Source of the DNA: Candidatus Sulfotelmatobacter sp.
GTDB taxonomy: Bacteria > Acidobacteriota > Terriglobia > Terriglobales > Acidobacteriaceae
Assembly: GCA_030037515.1 (NCBI GenBank)
Contig: JASHRE010000890.1
Coordinates: 1 to 11,787, forward strand
Direction: 5' to 3'
Length of the DNA: 11,787 bases
Below are positions 1 to 6,767 of the stretch, piece by piece; position 1 is the first letter of the stretch; each line of letters begins with the position of its first letter. The notes under the pieces are model-generated. The model worked only from the letters and a program-made list of their open reading frames with translations, did not search any database and had not been told where the DNA came from. The position numbers were made by a program, and so were the translations under genes.

Positions 1-1
1 A

Positions 2-334
2 AACACGCGCGGGATCGCAGGAGTGCGCTTCGTTCCGACGACATTTACCCCGAGCAGCAGCATCTACAGCGGACAGCAATGCCAGGGCGTGAACATCGTT
101 TTGACGGAGCGCAATGGATTCGATGCGCCGGAGCTGGGAATCGAGCTTGCGGCGGCGCTGCACAAACTGTATGCGGCCGATTTCAAGATCGAACGGATCA
201 TGCAGCTGTTGGCGAATCAGACTGTCTATGACGCTTTGGCGGCAGGTGAAGATCCGCGGCGCATTGCCGAGGACTGGCAGGACGGCCTGGAGAAATTCGA
301 CACGATCCGGGAAAAGTATTTGATTTACAAATGA
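2..334 (+). CDS. NamZ/DUF1343 exo-beta-N-acetylmuramidase, C-terminal part only
   Basis: The reading frame is open from base 2, so this is the last roughly 110 codons of a gene that starts before the window. The block GVRFVPTTFTPSSS, then GVNIVLTER, then DAPELGIELAAAL, then AGEDPRRIAEDWQ and a final EKYLIYK is the typical C-terminal domain of DUF1343 proteins. That family includes the peptidoglycan exo-N-acetylmuramidase NamZ (YbbC), which removes terminal MurNAc residues during cell-wall recycling. The N-terminal catalytic domain is outside the window, so activity cannot be judged. An internal GTG at 23 could be mistaken for a start, but the family pattern continues upstream of it (NTRGIAG). 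The stop is 25 bases before the start of the receptor remnant. The family call rests on recognising the C-terminal motif run. Confidence 0.85.
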   Translation, partial: NTRGIAGVRFVPTTFTPSSSIYSGQQCQGVNIVLTERNGFDAPELGIELAAALHKLYAADFKIERIMQLLANQTVYDALAAGEDPRRIAEDWQDGLEKFDTIREKYLIYK

Positions 335-359
335 GGTGGAGCAGGGAGAGAACTATTTC

Positions 360-679
360 ATGTCCTCTCGCCATCTGCGTTGCACGGCCTCAAGTTTCAC
401 GAGTCTGTTTTGGAACCGTCTCATCGTTGCGGTGTGGGGCTCGCTGTTGAGCTTGCCGGCATCATCCCAAACCGCGGTCAGCCAAGGAAGCATTCCAGGA
501 GCAGTCACCGACCCGACGAACGCGGTTGTGGTGAACGCCACGATTACGATCGCCTCCCTGACCACGGCCGGCAGGCGGCGACGGTCCACCCCTCCGCAGC
601 GGGCGCCTACAACCCGGGCGGCCCGCCGGTTGCTGAGTATCGGGTGCGTGTGCAGGCCCCGGGCGGCAAGGGATGGTAA
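360..679 (+). pseudogene. Frameshifted, truncated Oar-like TonB-dependent receptor N-terminus
   Basis: From ATG 360, with a GGGAGAG ribosome site nine bases upstream, the frame encodes a basic start and a hydrophobic signal segment (LIVAVWGSLLSLPASSQ). It continues with SQGSIPGAVTDPTNAVV and ATITIASLTTAG, the opening strands of the CarboxypepD_reg domain that begins Oar-type TonB-dependent receptors. Near 567-575 the homology jumps to another frame and continues as RQAATV, AGAYNPGG and EYRVRVQAPGGKGW. It then meets a TAA at 677-679. Intact relatives are commonly around a thousand residues or more, and no plug or barrel sequence follows. The gene therefore carries one indel and has lost nearly all of its 3' part. 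The original frame runs on to 764 with unrelated residues. A sequencing error could explain the frameshift but not the missing receptor body. Confidence 0.75.
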
Positions 680-760
680 AAAAGGCCCGCGATCCTACTG
701 TATTTCTTTTCCCGAATCATTTCGAATTAAAGCAATCGACCTTCGGCACAATGCCGTAAT

Positions 761-1603
761 CTAATTCCGGCTCGGGGCGCTTAAAAACGCCTGATTGAGC
801 AGGGTTGCAAGGCGCACTCCCGCCCGCGCCAGCCTCTCATCTACCACCTTGATCTCCCTTTTGTAGTAGGCTTCATCAACTTGGCCGCCATCTGGAAGCC
901 AGGCTGAGCGTGCATACTCGTGTGACTCATTCGCCCAGTCTTCCGGAGTCCCACCCGGGGTTAGATGATCGTCAGAAATGACCTTTTCGAGATGGGCAAC
1001 GTACTGTTCCGTGCTCATTCCGGTGTGCTCGATCAGGCCGCTGTCCCAAGCACCGTGCAAATTGCACGGATGTTGCCCGCATTCAGGTGAGCCGAATTCA
1101 ACCACCGCGATGCCGTTTCCACCTGCCGCTTCACCGATCGCGTGAAACGGTTGATGCACATCGCCTACGAAATGAACCACGAACTTCAGGGCTTCAACCC
1201 GTTGCTCGCGGGGAGCGTCGATATCCGCCAGAACATGCTCGAAGATCTCGATTCGATCGACAACACAGTTGTGGTGATCCGCCGCGGCGTCTTTGTGTCT
1301 GTTGGTCGGCAGGAAACAATCTCTTTGGTCAGAGAATCCGGATGCCTCCGTCGGAATATCGACGAAATGCCAGTTGTAGGTCTCGTCCCGATCGTGCCGG
1401 ATCTGGTCGGCCCAGTTGGAGATCGAGGCGAGGCTGGCGTCTCCGATCAGCAATCGAATCCCGGACTTTGCCTTCTGGTTCAGCCGCATTGCAGCCAACT
1501 TAGCCACAATCTCGTGGCCTTCCGGGCCCCAAGCAGCAAGCGGAGTGGGAATGAACAGAACCAAGAAAACGGCAGTGTAGCTCGAGAACGGGACAGTTTT
1601 CAT
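761..1603 (-). CDS. Secreted S1/P1-type zinc nuclease
   Basis: A 280-residue protein of the S1/P1 nuclease family, which cuts single-stranded DNA and RNA, and often 3'-nucleotides, using three zinc ions. A signal peptide covers residues 1-24, and predicted cleavage after Ala24 leaves Trp25 as the mature N-terminus. This is required in the family because the Trp1 amino group binds zinc. The other ligand positions are all visible: His30, Asp66 (NWADQIR), His79 (NWHFVDIP), His144, Asp148 and His154 (HFVGDVHQPFH), and His183 and Asp187 (NLHGAWD). The spacings within these clusters match P1 nuclease, so the enzyme looks intact and exported. Length is normal for bacterial members. No clear Shine-Dalgarno precedes ATG 1603, and the gene stands alone. 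A role in scavenging phosphate or nucleotides from extracellular nucleic acid is an inference. Its 3' end faces the receptor remnant, 81 bases away. Confidence 0.93.
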   Translation of the reverse strand: MKTVPFSSYTAVFLVLFIPTPLAAWGPEGHEIVAKLAAMRLNQKAKSGIRLLIGDASLASISNWADQIRHDRDETYNWHFVDIPTEASGFSDQRDCFLPTNRHKDAAADHHNCVVDRIEIFEHVLADIDAPREQRVEALKFVVHFVGDVHQPFHAIGEAAGGNGIAVVEFGSPECGQHPCNLHGAWDSGLIEHTGMSTEQYVAHLEKVISDDHLTPGGTPEDWANESHEYARSAWLPDGGQVDEAYYKREIKVVDERLARAGVRLATLLNQAFLSAPSRN

Positions 1604-2133
1604 TGGACCACACCCATTCTAGCGGTGTTCGAACAACTCCTGTCGTCGGTGCGGGCCGGCCAGTCCGGTCAAGTCCCATATGCCGGTTGGCAATGTCGCC
1701 GTAGCGTAAGCGGCCGCGATTTCGAGTGCTTGGCAGCAAGAGCCGACGGGATCGATGATGCCGGACGTTCTACCAACCCAACACCCGATGACATCCAATG
1801 GGGGTTTAGGCGCGGAGTCAGAGAAACATAGCCTTCCCGCCTGCCATCCCGATCTTGACGAAAGCGGTGAAGTCAAAGCACGAGCGTGCCAGCTGAAGCT
1901 GAGAAAATCGAATGATCGAGCGACGACTTGAGCGCGAACGAGATCGCGGCGGCTGCCGCAGCGGCTGAGGGAAAATCGAACCTCCGAGCGTGCCAAAAAC
2001 GCATGCCGCGCAGCCGCCAGGCCGGTGATGGACTGACGGTCTCCCGGAAAACGGCGGCAAGGCGGACGCTCCTTCGTTTTGATTAGTAGAACTGCGGGGC
2101 ACGTACCCGTATCCGAGGACATACAATTTGTGA
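1604..2133. other. Gene-free stretch between nuclease and methyltransferase genes
   Basis: About 530 bases with no reading frame that I can tie to a family. Minus-strand frames at 1619-2191 and 1818-2126 are open, but they have no recognisable motif, no good ribosome site and a composition like random GC-rich sequence. The promoters of the two divergent flanking genes should lie at its ends, but I found no convincing -35/-10 pair. Its middle holds an imperfect direct repeat, listed separately. Confidence 0.5.
1898..1990. repeat. Imperfect direct repeat, two arms 66 bases apart
   Basis: Two arms share the order GCTGAG, GAAAATCGAA and CGAGCG: 1898-1922 and 1964-1990, the second with two extra bases. 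A further 11-bp identity, CGAGCGTGCCA, occurs at 1881-1891 and again at 1985-1995. The arms are too diverged for a recent duplication. They could be a remnant of a dispersed repeat or chance similarity in non-coding sequence. No function is visible. Confidence 0.35.
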
Positions 2134-2733
2134 ATGAAGAATCAAGTGCAAAAGAAGCGCGTGCATTTTGGGACCTACCACCATTCGACACCAGAACAAT
2201 CGGAACAAATAAGGGAGTACGCTGAAAAGGCGTTCTCCAAATTATTGCGGCCTCTTTATCGTTCTTGGACCAATCTCCAAATTCTAGACGCTGGGTGCGG
2301 GTTGGGTTTTCTGATCTGTGTTGCTGCGCGGTGTTTTCCGAAAGCCAGCATTACCGGCGTCGATCTGTTCCGCCATAGCAGCGTGTCCGAGATTTCCATG
2401 GCTAGGGCAGAGAGGAATATGAAGTTTTTGGGGATCGACTCCAGAACTTCGTTCTTCAAGCACGATTTGACAAAGCCAATGCCATCCGGTGTGCAATACG
2501 ATCTCGCGCTGTCAAATCTCGTGTTCCACAACATTGGGAAAAGGAGATTCAAAGCCTACGACGCAGTCTTCGACGTGCTCAAGCCCAAAGGCTATTTTGT
2601 CATTGGAGATCTTTTCAGGCACGGCGAAGCGGATATGCGCTACTTGCGTGAACGGTCGACGCTGATAAGGCAAATAGACGACAGCGGATTCGGAGCTTGG
2701 GATTACAAAATAAATGTTTTGCGAAAACGATGA
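2134..2733 (+). CDS. Class I SAM-dependent methyltransferase, small, substrate unknown
   Basis: A 199-residue Rossmann-type methyltransferase. Motif I, the SAM-binding loop, is ILDAGCGLGF at residues 50-59. The acidic end of the second strand is GVDLF (75-79). An acidic motif HDLTKPMP (110-117) precedes the motif IV strand YDLALSNLVFHNI (122-134), and LKPKGYFVIGDL (149-160) is the post-motif IV helix and strand. This layout fits the Methyltransf_11/25 families, but nothing identifies the substrate. The ATG follows directly on an in-frame TGA at 2131-2133, so no upstream in-frame start exists. The only purine-rich site, GAGGA at 2115-2119, is 14 bases away and weakly placed. The gene uses codons such as ATA, TTA, AGG and AGA and looks more AT-rich than its neighbours, which hints at horizontal transfer. 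It has no operon partner: 108 bases separate it from the GH127 gene, which has its own -10 box. Confidence 0.8.
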   Translation: MKNQVQKKRVHFGTYHHSTPEQSEQIREYAEKAFSKLLRPLYRSWTNLQILDAGCGLGFLICVAARCFPKASITGVDLFRHSSVSEISMARAERNMKFLGIDSRTSFFKHDLTKPMPSGVQYDLALSNLVFHNIGKRRFKAYDAVFDVLKPKGYFVIGDLFRHGEADMRYLRERSTLIRQIDDSGFGAWDYKINVLRKR

Positions 2734-2786
2734 AGCAAGCGGAAGGGCCGCTGAACACCATCCGCGGTTCTCTGTCCTCCATCTGG

Positions 2787-2798
2787 GAAAACGCTTAC
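2787..2798 (+). promoter_or_regulatory. Predicted LacI-type operator, copy 1 (GH127 gene)
   Basis: GAAAACGCTTAC, a partly palindromic site with a central CG, ends eight bases before the TATAAT box at 2806-2811. It therefore covers the position between the -35 and -10 elements. It matches the sites in front of the GH51 and araD genes at all invariant positions of G[AC]AA[AG]CG[CT]TTAC, in the same orientation. The form resembles operators of LacI-family repressors. The binding protein is not in the window. Confidence 0.6.
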
Positions 2799-2805
2799 TC
2801 GGGAT

Positions 2806-2811
2806 TATAAT
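2806..2811 (+). promoter_or_regulatory. -10 box for the GH127 gene
   Basis: A perfect TATAAT lies 30 bases before the GH127 start codon. No TTGACA-like -35 is visible at the usual 16-18 base distance, where the sequence is CTGGGA and neighbours. The promoter may be weak or activator-dependent. It overlaps the region of the predicted operator at 2787-2798. Confidence 0.5.
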
Positions 2812-2841
2812 TTAGCGACACTGCACCAAGCGGAGAGACTC

Positions 2842-4911
2842 ATGGCTGAATCGAAAATCTCGCGCCGGCAATTCGTGAGCTCGGCGGCTCGACTGGCTGC
2901 GGTCGCCTCGTTCCCGGCAAAGCCCCTTCTGGCTTCTGCCTCGGCGGCGACAGCGAGCACAACAGCAGACCCGGCCCGGCTCGATGATCCCGGCTGGAAA
3001 GATCAGGGAATTGAAAATCTGGCTAAGTCTCCGCACGCCAAATTGCGTGACATTCCGGTACGCGCCGTAACCATCGAGAGCGGATTTTGGGGACGGCGCC
3101 GCGAAATCAACGTAACCAAGAGCATCCCCAGCATGCACGACCTGCTGGAGGCGAATGGACGGATGAACAATTTTCGACGCCTGACGGGAAAAAGTGATGG
3201 GCAGCAGATCGGCCCTGTGTTTTCCGATTCCGACGTCTACAAGTGGACCGAAGCGGTTGGGTTCGCTTTGCAGTCCGGCGACCGGCCAGGGTTGCGCGCC
3301 ACAGCCGAGAAGCTCATCGATGAGGTCATCGCCGTGCAGGAGCCAAACGGCTATCTCAACACCTATTACCAGGACGACCGCAAATCGTTGCGCATGCTTG
3401 CGCAGACGCAAACGACGGGCCACGAGCTTTACAACATGGGCCACATGTTGCAGGGTGCGATCGCGTACTACCGCGCAACCGGCGACCGCAAACTGCTCGA
3501 TGCCGGCATTCGTTTCATTGACGACTTTCTACTTCCCAACTACGGGCCTGCTCCGAAAAAGCCGATCGTCTCGGGACATCCGGAAATCGAGCTGGCATTG
3601 ATCGAGCTCTATCGCATCACGGGGAACAAGCGGCAACTCGAACTCGCCGGTTACATTCTGGAGGGCGACAAGCGGATTGAACTCCCCGAAACTCGGACCA
3701 TTTATATGTTCAGCGGGACGCCTTTCACCGCCAGAACCAAAATGCAGGGACATGCGGTTCGCGCCATGTATGCCTGCTGCGGCGCGACGGATTATTTCCT
3801 CGAGACAGGCGACGACGCATACTGGAAGACTTTGAACCTGCTGTGGAATGACATGACGTCGAGAAAGATGTATGTCACCGGAGGAGTCGGATCGCGAGCC
3901 GAGGGCGAGGCCTTTGGAGACGCCTACGAGCTGCCCAATTTCCGCGCCTATGGTGAAAGCTGTGCCGCCATCGGCAACATGATGTGGAACTGGCGCATGC
4001 TGGCCGCGACCGGAGACGCAAAATTCACAGACGTAATCGAGCGTGCCCTATACAACGGCATCAACTCGGGAATGTCGCTGGACGGAACCATGTATTGTTA
4101 CCGGAATCCGCTGGCTTTTGACCCTTCCAGTGGCGAGAAAATCCGCAACCCATGGTACGACGTGACCTGTTGCCCTCCGAACCTTGAGCGCACCTTCGCG
4201 TCGCTTCCCGGATATTTCTATAGCGCGAGCGAGGATGGCATTTATGTGCATCTCTACGACAATTCTCGACTCGATTGGCATCTGGAGAACGGTACTGGCT
4301 TGAAAATTGTGCAGACGACAAATTATCCCTGGGACGGCGGCATCGCAATCGCGATTTCCGCCGCTAGACCTTCTGAATTTACTCTGCACCTGAGAATTCC
4401 GGGATGGTGCGACCACGCGGAAGTAGCACTCAACGGCGAAAACATCGCTGGCGTGACTCCCGGCCGATACCTCCCCATCCGCAGGAACTGGTCGGGTGGG
4501 GAAATCGTTCGAATGAAGCTGGAAATGACCCCGCAAGTACTCCAGGCCAATCCGCGCGTCGCAGATGACACCGGCCGGGTCGCCGTGCAACGCGGGCCTT
4601 TGGTGTACTGCCTGGAGGGACTGGATCAGCCGGACGGTGTGGCGCTGAACGATGTCGCGCTGCCTTTGCGCAGTCAACCGGACACCGATTTCACAACTGA
4701 GTTCCGCAGCGACCTGCTGGAAGGGATTGTCGTCCTGCATCATCCTGGATTCGTGGCCGAGGCGGGCGAGTCGGAGCGTTTTCTCTATTCGCCTTATGAG
4801 GGAAGACCGAGGAAGACTCGGCCCGTCCCACTGACGTTCATTCCCTATTACGCGTGGTCAAATCGGATGACCACAGCGATGCAAGTATGGACGCCGGTTC
4901 TTACCTCCTGA
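2842..4911 (+). CDS. GH127 family glycosidase (beta-L-arabinofuranosidase type), Tat-exported
   Basis: A 689-residue member of GH127 (formerly DUF1680), whose characterised enzymes remove beta-L-arabinofuranosyl residues from plant glycans and hydroxyproline-rich glycoproteins. Residues 7-12 (SRRQFV) form a twin-arginine motif followed by an Ala-rich hydrophobic stretch, so it should be exported folded. The catalytic (alpha/alpha)6 barrel follows. By analogy to HypBA1, the zinc and catalytic set is present. Glu356 (in GEAFGDAYELPN) aligns with the acid/base Glu. Glu372 and Cys374 (YGESCAAIGN) are zinc ligands. Cys443 and Cys444 (DVTCCPPNLERTFASLPG) hold the nucleophilic cysteine and a zinc ligand. 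The C-terminal third is beta-rich (LHLRIPGWC, VAVQRGPLVYCLEG). ATG 2842 has GGAGA at 2832-2836. The GH51 gene follows after 186 bases with its own promoter. The substrate could be broader than beta-arabinofuranose, but the GH51 and araDB neighbours support arabinose release. Confidence 0.92.
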   Translation: MAESKISRRQFVSSAARLAAVASFPAKPLLASASAATASTTADPARLDDPGWKDQGIENLAKSPHAKLRDIPVRAVTIESGFWGRRREINVTKSIPSMHDLLEANGRMNNFRRLTGKSDGQQIGPVFSDSDVYKWTEAVGFALQSGDRPGLRATAEKLIDEVIAVQEPNGYLNTYYQDDRKSLRMLAQTQTTGHELYNMGHMLQGAIAYYRATGDRKLLDAGIRFIDDFLLPNYGPAPKKPIVSGHPEIELALIELYRITGNKRQLELAGYILEGDKRIELPETRTIYMFSGTPFTARTKMQGHAVRAMYACCGATDYFLETGDDAYWKTLNLLWNDMTSRKMYVTGGVGSRAEGEAFGDAYELPNFRAYGESCAAIGNMMWNWRMLAATGDAKFTDVIERALYNGINSGMSLDGTMYCYRNPLAFDPSSGEKIRNPWYDVTCCPPNLERTFASLPGYFYSASEDGIYVHLYDNSRLDWHLENGTGLKIVQTTNYPWDGGIAIAISAARPSEFTLHLRIPGWCDHAEVALNGENIAGVTPGRYLPIRRNWSGGEIVRMKLEMTPQVLQANPRVADDTGRVAVQRGPLVYCLEGLDQPDGVALNDVALPLRSQPDTDFTTEFRSDLLEGIVVLHHPGFVAEAGESERFLYSPYEGRPRKTRPVPLTFIPYYAWSNRMTTAMQVWTPVLTS

Positions 4912-4999
4912 AAATCGTATGGCTTTCCCACCTGCAGTGAATCGTTCGCAGATGCGAGCCTGTCGAATCCAAGTGGAATCGGAAAAGCCCGGAACCTGC

Positions 5000-5029
5000 T
5001 TGACAGCATTTCTTGCCGGGGGCTATAAG
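5000..5029 (+). promoter_or_regulatory. Sigma-70 type promoter for the GH51 gene
   Basis: A perfect -35 TTGACA (5000-5005) is followed by 18 bases and a -10 TATAAG (5024-5029, five of six matches). Transcription would start near 5035-5037, leaving a leader of about 60 bases. The predicted operator at 5042-5053 lies just after that start, where a bound repressor would block transcription. Confidence 0.65.
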
Positions 5030-5041
5030 TTGCTGTCTCCA

Positions 5042-5053
5042 GAAAGCGTTTAC
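5042..5053 (+). promoter_or_regulatory. Predicted LacI-type operator, copy 2 (GH51 gene)
   Basis: GAAAGCGTTTAC lies about +7 to +18 relative to the predicted transcription start of the GH51 gene. With its flanks it matches 13 of 14 positions of the degenerate LacI-family (cre-like) pattern WGWAARCGYTWWCW. It shares the invariant positions with the sites at 2787-2798 and 9136-9147. Confidence 0.6.
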
Positions 5054-5097
5054 CCAATAAATCGCGCTGCTGCTGCTGTGAAGCGTTCAAAACCGTC

Positions 5098-6753
5098 ATG
5101 GCCCTGAACACAAAAAAACCAAAAACTTCTCGCAGGCATTTCTTGAAGCAGTCCTCTGCCACTGGCGCAATCTGCGGAGCGAGCCAGTGGCTGGCCGGAA
5201 GATCGCTGGCTACCAGATTATTCGCGCAATCCACAACTTCCGCGGACCAAAATTCCGCTGCCCGCGTGTACATCGATACCCGGCGAACCATTGCGCCGTT
5301 GGAGCGCAATATCTTCGGCTCCTTCCTCGAACATTTGGGCCGCGCCATCTACGAAGGCATTTATGATCCGGGATCGAAGTTGTCGGACTCAAACGGGTTT
5401 CGAAGCGACGTGCTCGAAGAGATTCGCCAGCTGGGCGTTCCCATCATTCGTTATCCCGGGGGAAACTTCGTTTCCGGCTACAACTGGCTCGATGGTGTGG
5501 GTCCGAAGACAAACCGTCCACGGGTCCTCGACAAAGCGTGGAATACGATCGACTCGAATCAGTTCGGCACGGACGAATTCATGGCCTGGTGCAAAGCCGC
5601 CGGAACCACGCCGCTGATGGGACTCAATCTCGGCACCGGAACTGCTGAGGAAGCCGCCGCATTGGTCGAATATTGCAACGTCGACAAAGGGACAAAGTGG
5701 AGTGATCTCCGCCGCCAGCATGGCTTCGCAGAGCCTTACAAGGTCGAGCACTGGTGTTTGGGCAATGAAATGGATGGTCCATGGCAGATCGGACACATGT
5801 CGGCGACCGAATATGGCCTGAAAGCAACGGATGCCGCGCGCCAGATGCGCTATGTGGATCCTTCACTGAAGCTCATCGCCTGTGGGTCGAGCGGACCCTT
5901 CATGCCCACTTATCTAGTTTGGGATCGTGAGGTGCTCGAACAGTGCTACGACTACGTCGACGGGCTCTCGTTGCATCGTTACTTCGGAAACAATCAACGG
6001 GACACCGGAGGCGACACGTCGAAATATCTGGCGATGAATCTCAGCATGGAGCGCCAGATCGCGGAAACCGTAGCAGTCTGCGATCTGGTTCGCGGGCAGA
6101 AGCGGTCTGCTAAGAAGCTCTGGCTCTCCTTCGACGAATGGAACGTCTGGTATCGCGCGACATCGGGGGATGGACATCGAATCGAGGCGCCGCATCTGCT
6201 CGAAGAGGTCTACAACTTGGAAGACGCCCTGCTGGTGGGCGGGCTGGTGAATGCTTTGATTCGCAACGCCGATCGCGTCCACATCGCGTGCCTGGCGCAA
6301 CTGGTCAATGTGATCGCGCCAATTACCACAAACTCCGACGGCTTGTTCCGGCAGACGATTTACTATCCCTACAGCTGGGGACTGCAATTTGCCCGCGGCG
6401 ACGTACTCAATCTGCTTGCGCAATGTCCCACGTACGACGTACGCGGAATGGATCCGGCGCCGTATGTTGACGTGGCTGGAACCGTAGACCTTGGGGCGGG
6501 GAAGCTCTCGCTGTTCCTGCTCAACCGCGATCTATCGAACGACCGCGCCGTCGAGTTGGTTTGGGAGGACAAGCCGCCATCGAAAGTCGTCGCCTCATGG
6601 CTGCTCACCGGACACGACTTGAAAGCCGCAAACAGTTTCGCGACGCCGAACAGCGTTGCGCCTCAAGCTTTCACCAAGCCCTCCTCCAGCGGATCGACGA
6701 CGAAGTTCGAGGTGCCGGCCCACTCCTACGCGGTTGTGCAGTGGTCGCTGTGA
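5098..6753 (+). CDS. GH51 alpha-L-arabinofuranosidase, Tat-exported
   Basis: A 551-residue GH51 enzyme, expected to cleave terminal non-reducing alpha-L-arabinofuranosyl groups from arabinan, arabinoxylan or their oligosaccharides. Residues 11-17 are a perfect twin-arginine motif (SRRHFLK) followed by a hydrophobic stretch to about residue 45, so export is expected, although many GH51 enzymes are cytoplasmic. The mature part opens with the family blocks NIFGSFLEHLGRAIYEGIYD and GVPIIRYPGGNFVSGYNW. The acid/base is Glu224 in WCLGNEMDG and the nucleophile Glu347 in LSFDEWNVW; both are present. The barrel ends near QTIYYPYSWGLQFA, and a C-terminal beta domain reaches the stop. No Shine-Dalgarno precedes the ATG, but there is no other in-frame start before the Tat motif. 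The gene ends 14 bases from the convergent araB stop, with no hairpin terminator between them. Confidence 0.94.
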   Translation: MALNTKKPKTSRRHFLKQSSATGAICGASQWLAGRSLATRLFAQSTTSADQNSAARVYIDTRRTIAPLERNIFGSFLEHLGRAIYEGIYDPGSKLSDSNGFRSDVLEEIRQLGVPIIRYPGGNFVSGYNWLDGVGPKTNRPRVLDKAWNTIDSNQFGTDEFMAWCKAAGTTPLMGLNLGTGTAEEAAALVEYCNVDKGTKWSDLRRQHGFAEPYKVEHWCLGNEMDGPWQIGHMSATEYGLKATDAARQMRYVDPSLKLIACGSSGPFMPTYLVWDREVLEQCYDYVDGLSLHRYFGNNQRDTGGDTSKYLAMNLSMERQIAETVAVCDLVRGQKRSAKKLWLSFDEWNVWYRATSGDGHRIEAPHLLEEVYNLEDALLVGGLVNALIRNADRVHIACLAQLVNVIAPITTNSDGLFRQTIYYPYSWGLQFARGDVLNLLAQCPTYDVRGMDPAPYVDVAGTVDLGAGKLSLFLLNRDLSNDRAVELVWEDKPPSKVVASWLLTGHDLKAANSFATPNSVAPQAFTKPSSSGSTTKFEVPAHSYAVVQWSL

Positions 6754-6767
6754 GTTCATCGGGCGAA

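Noticed and set aside
1142..1831. Long plus-strand frame of 229 codons
   Set aside because: It overlaps the S1/P1 nuclease gene on the opposite strand, which has complete active-site motifs. The plus frame shows no family motif.
1619..2191. Minus-strand frame of 190 codons in the gene-free region
   Set aside because: No motif, no clear ribosome site, biased composition, and it overlaps the methyltransferase start. Left as unexplained sequence.
2738..2752. Hairpin AGCGG-N5-CCGCT after the methyltransferase gene
   Set aside because: The stem is only five pairs and no T-run follows, so it does not qualify as an intrinsic terminator.
5066..5078. Short GCTGCTGCTGCTG run before GH51
   Set aside because: Only about four units, inside the leader. 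Too short to be called a meaningful repeat in GC-rich DNA.
4919..5107. Small plus-strand frame between GH127 and GH51
   Set aside because: It runs across the GH51 promoter and operator, overlaps the GH51 start and has no family resemblance.
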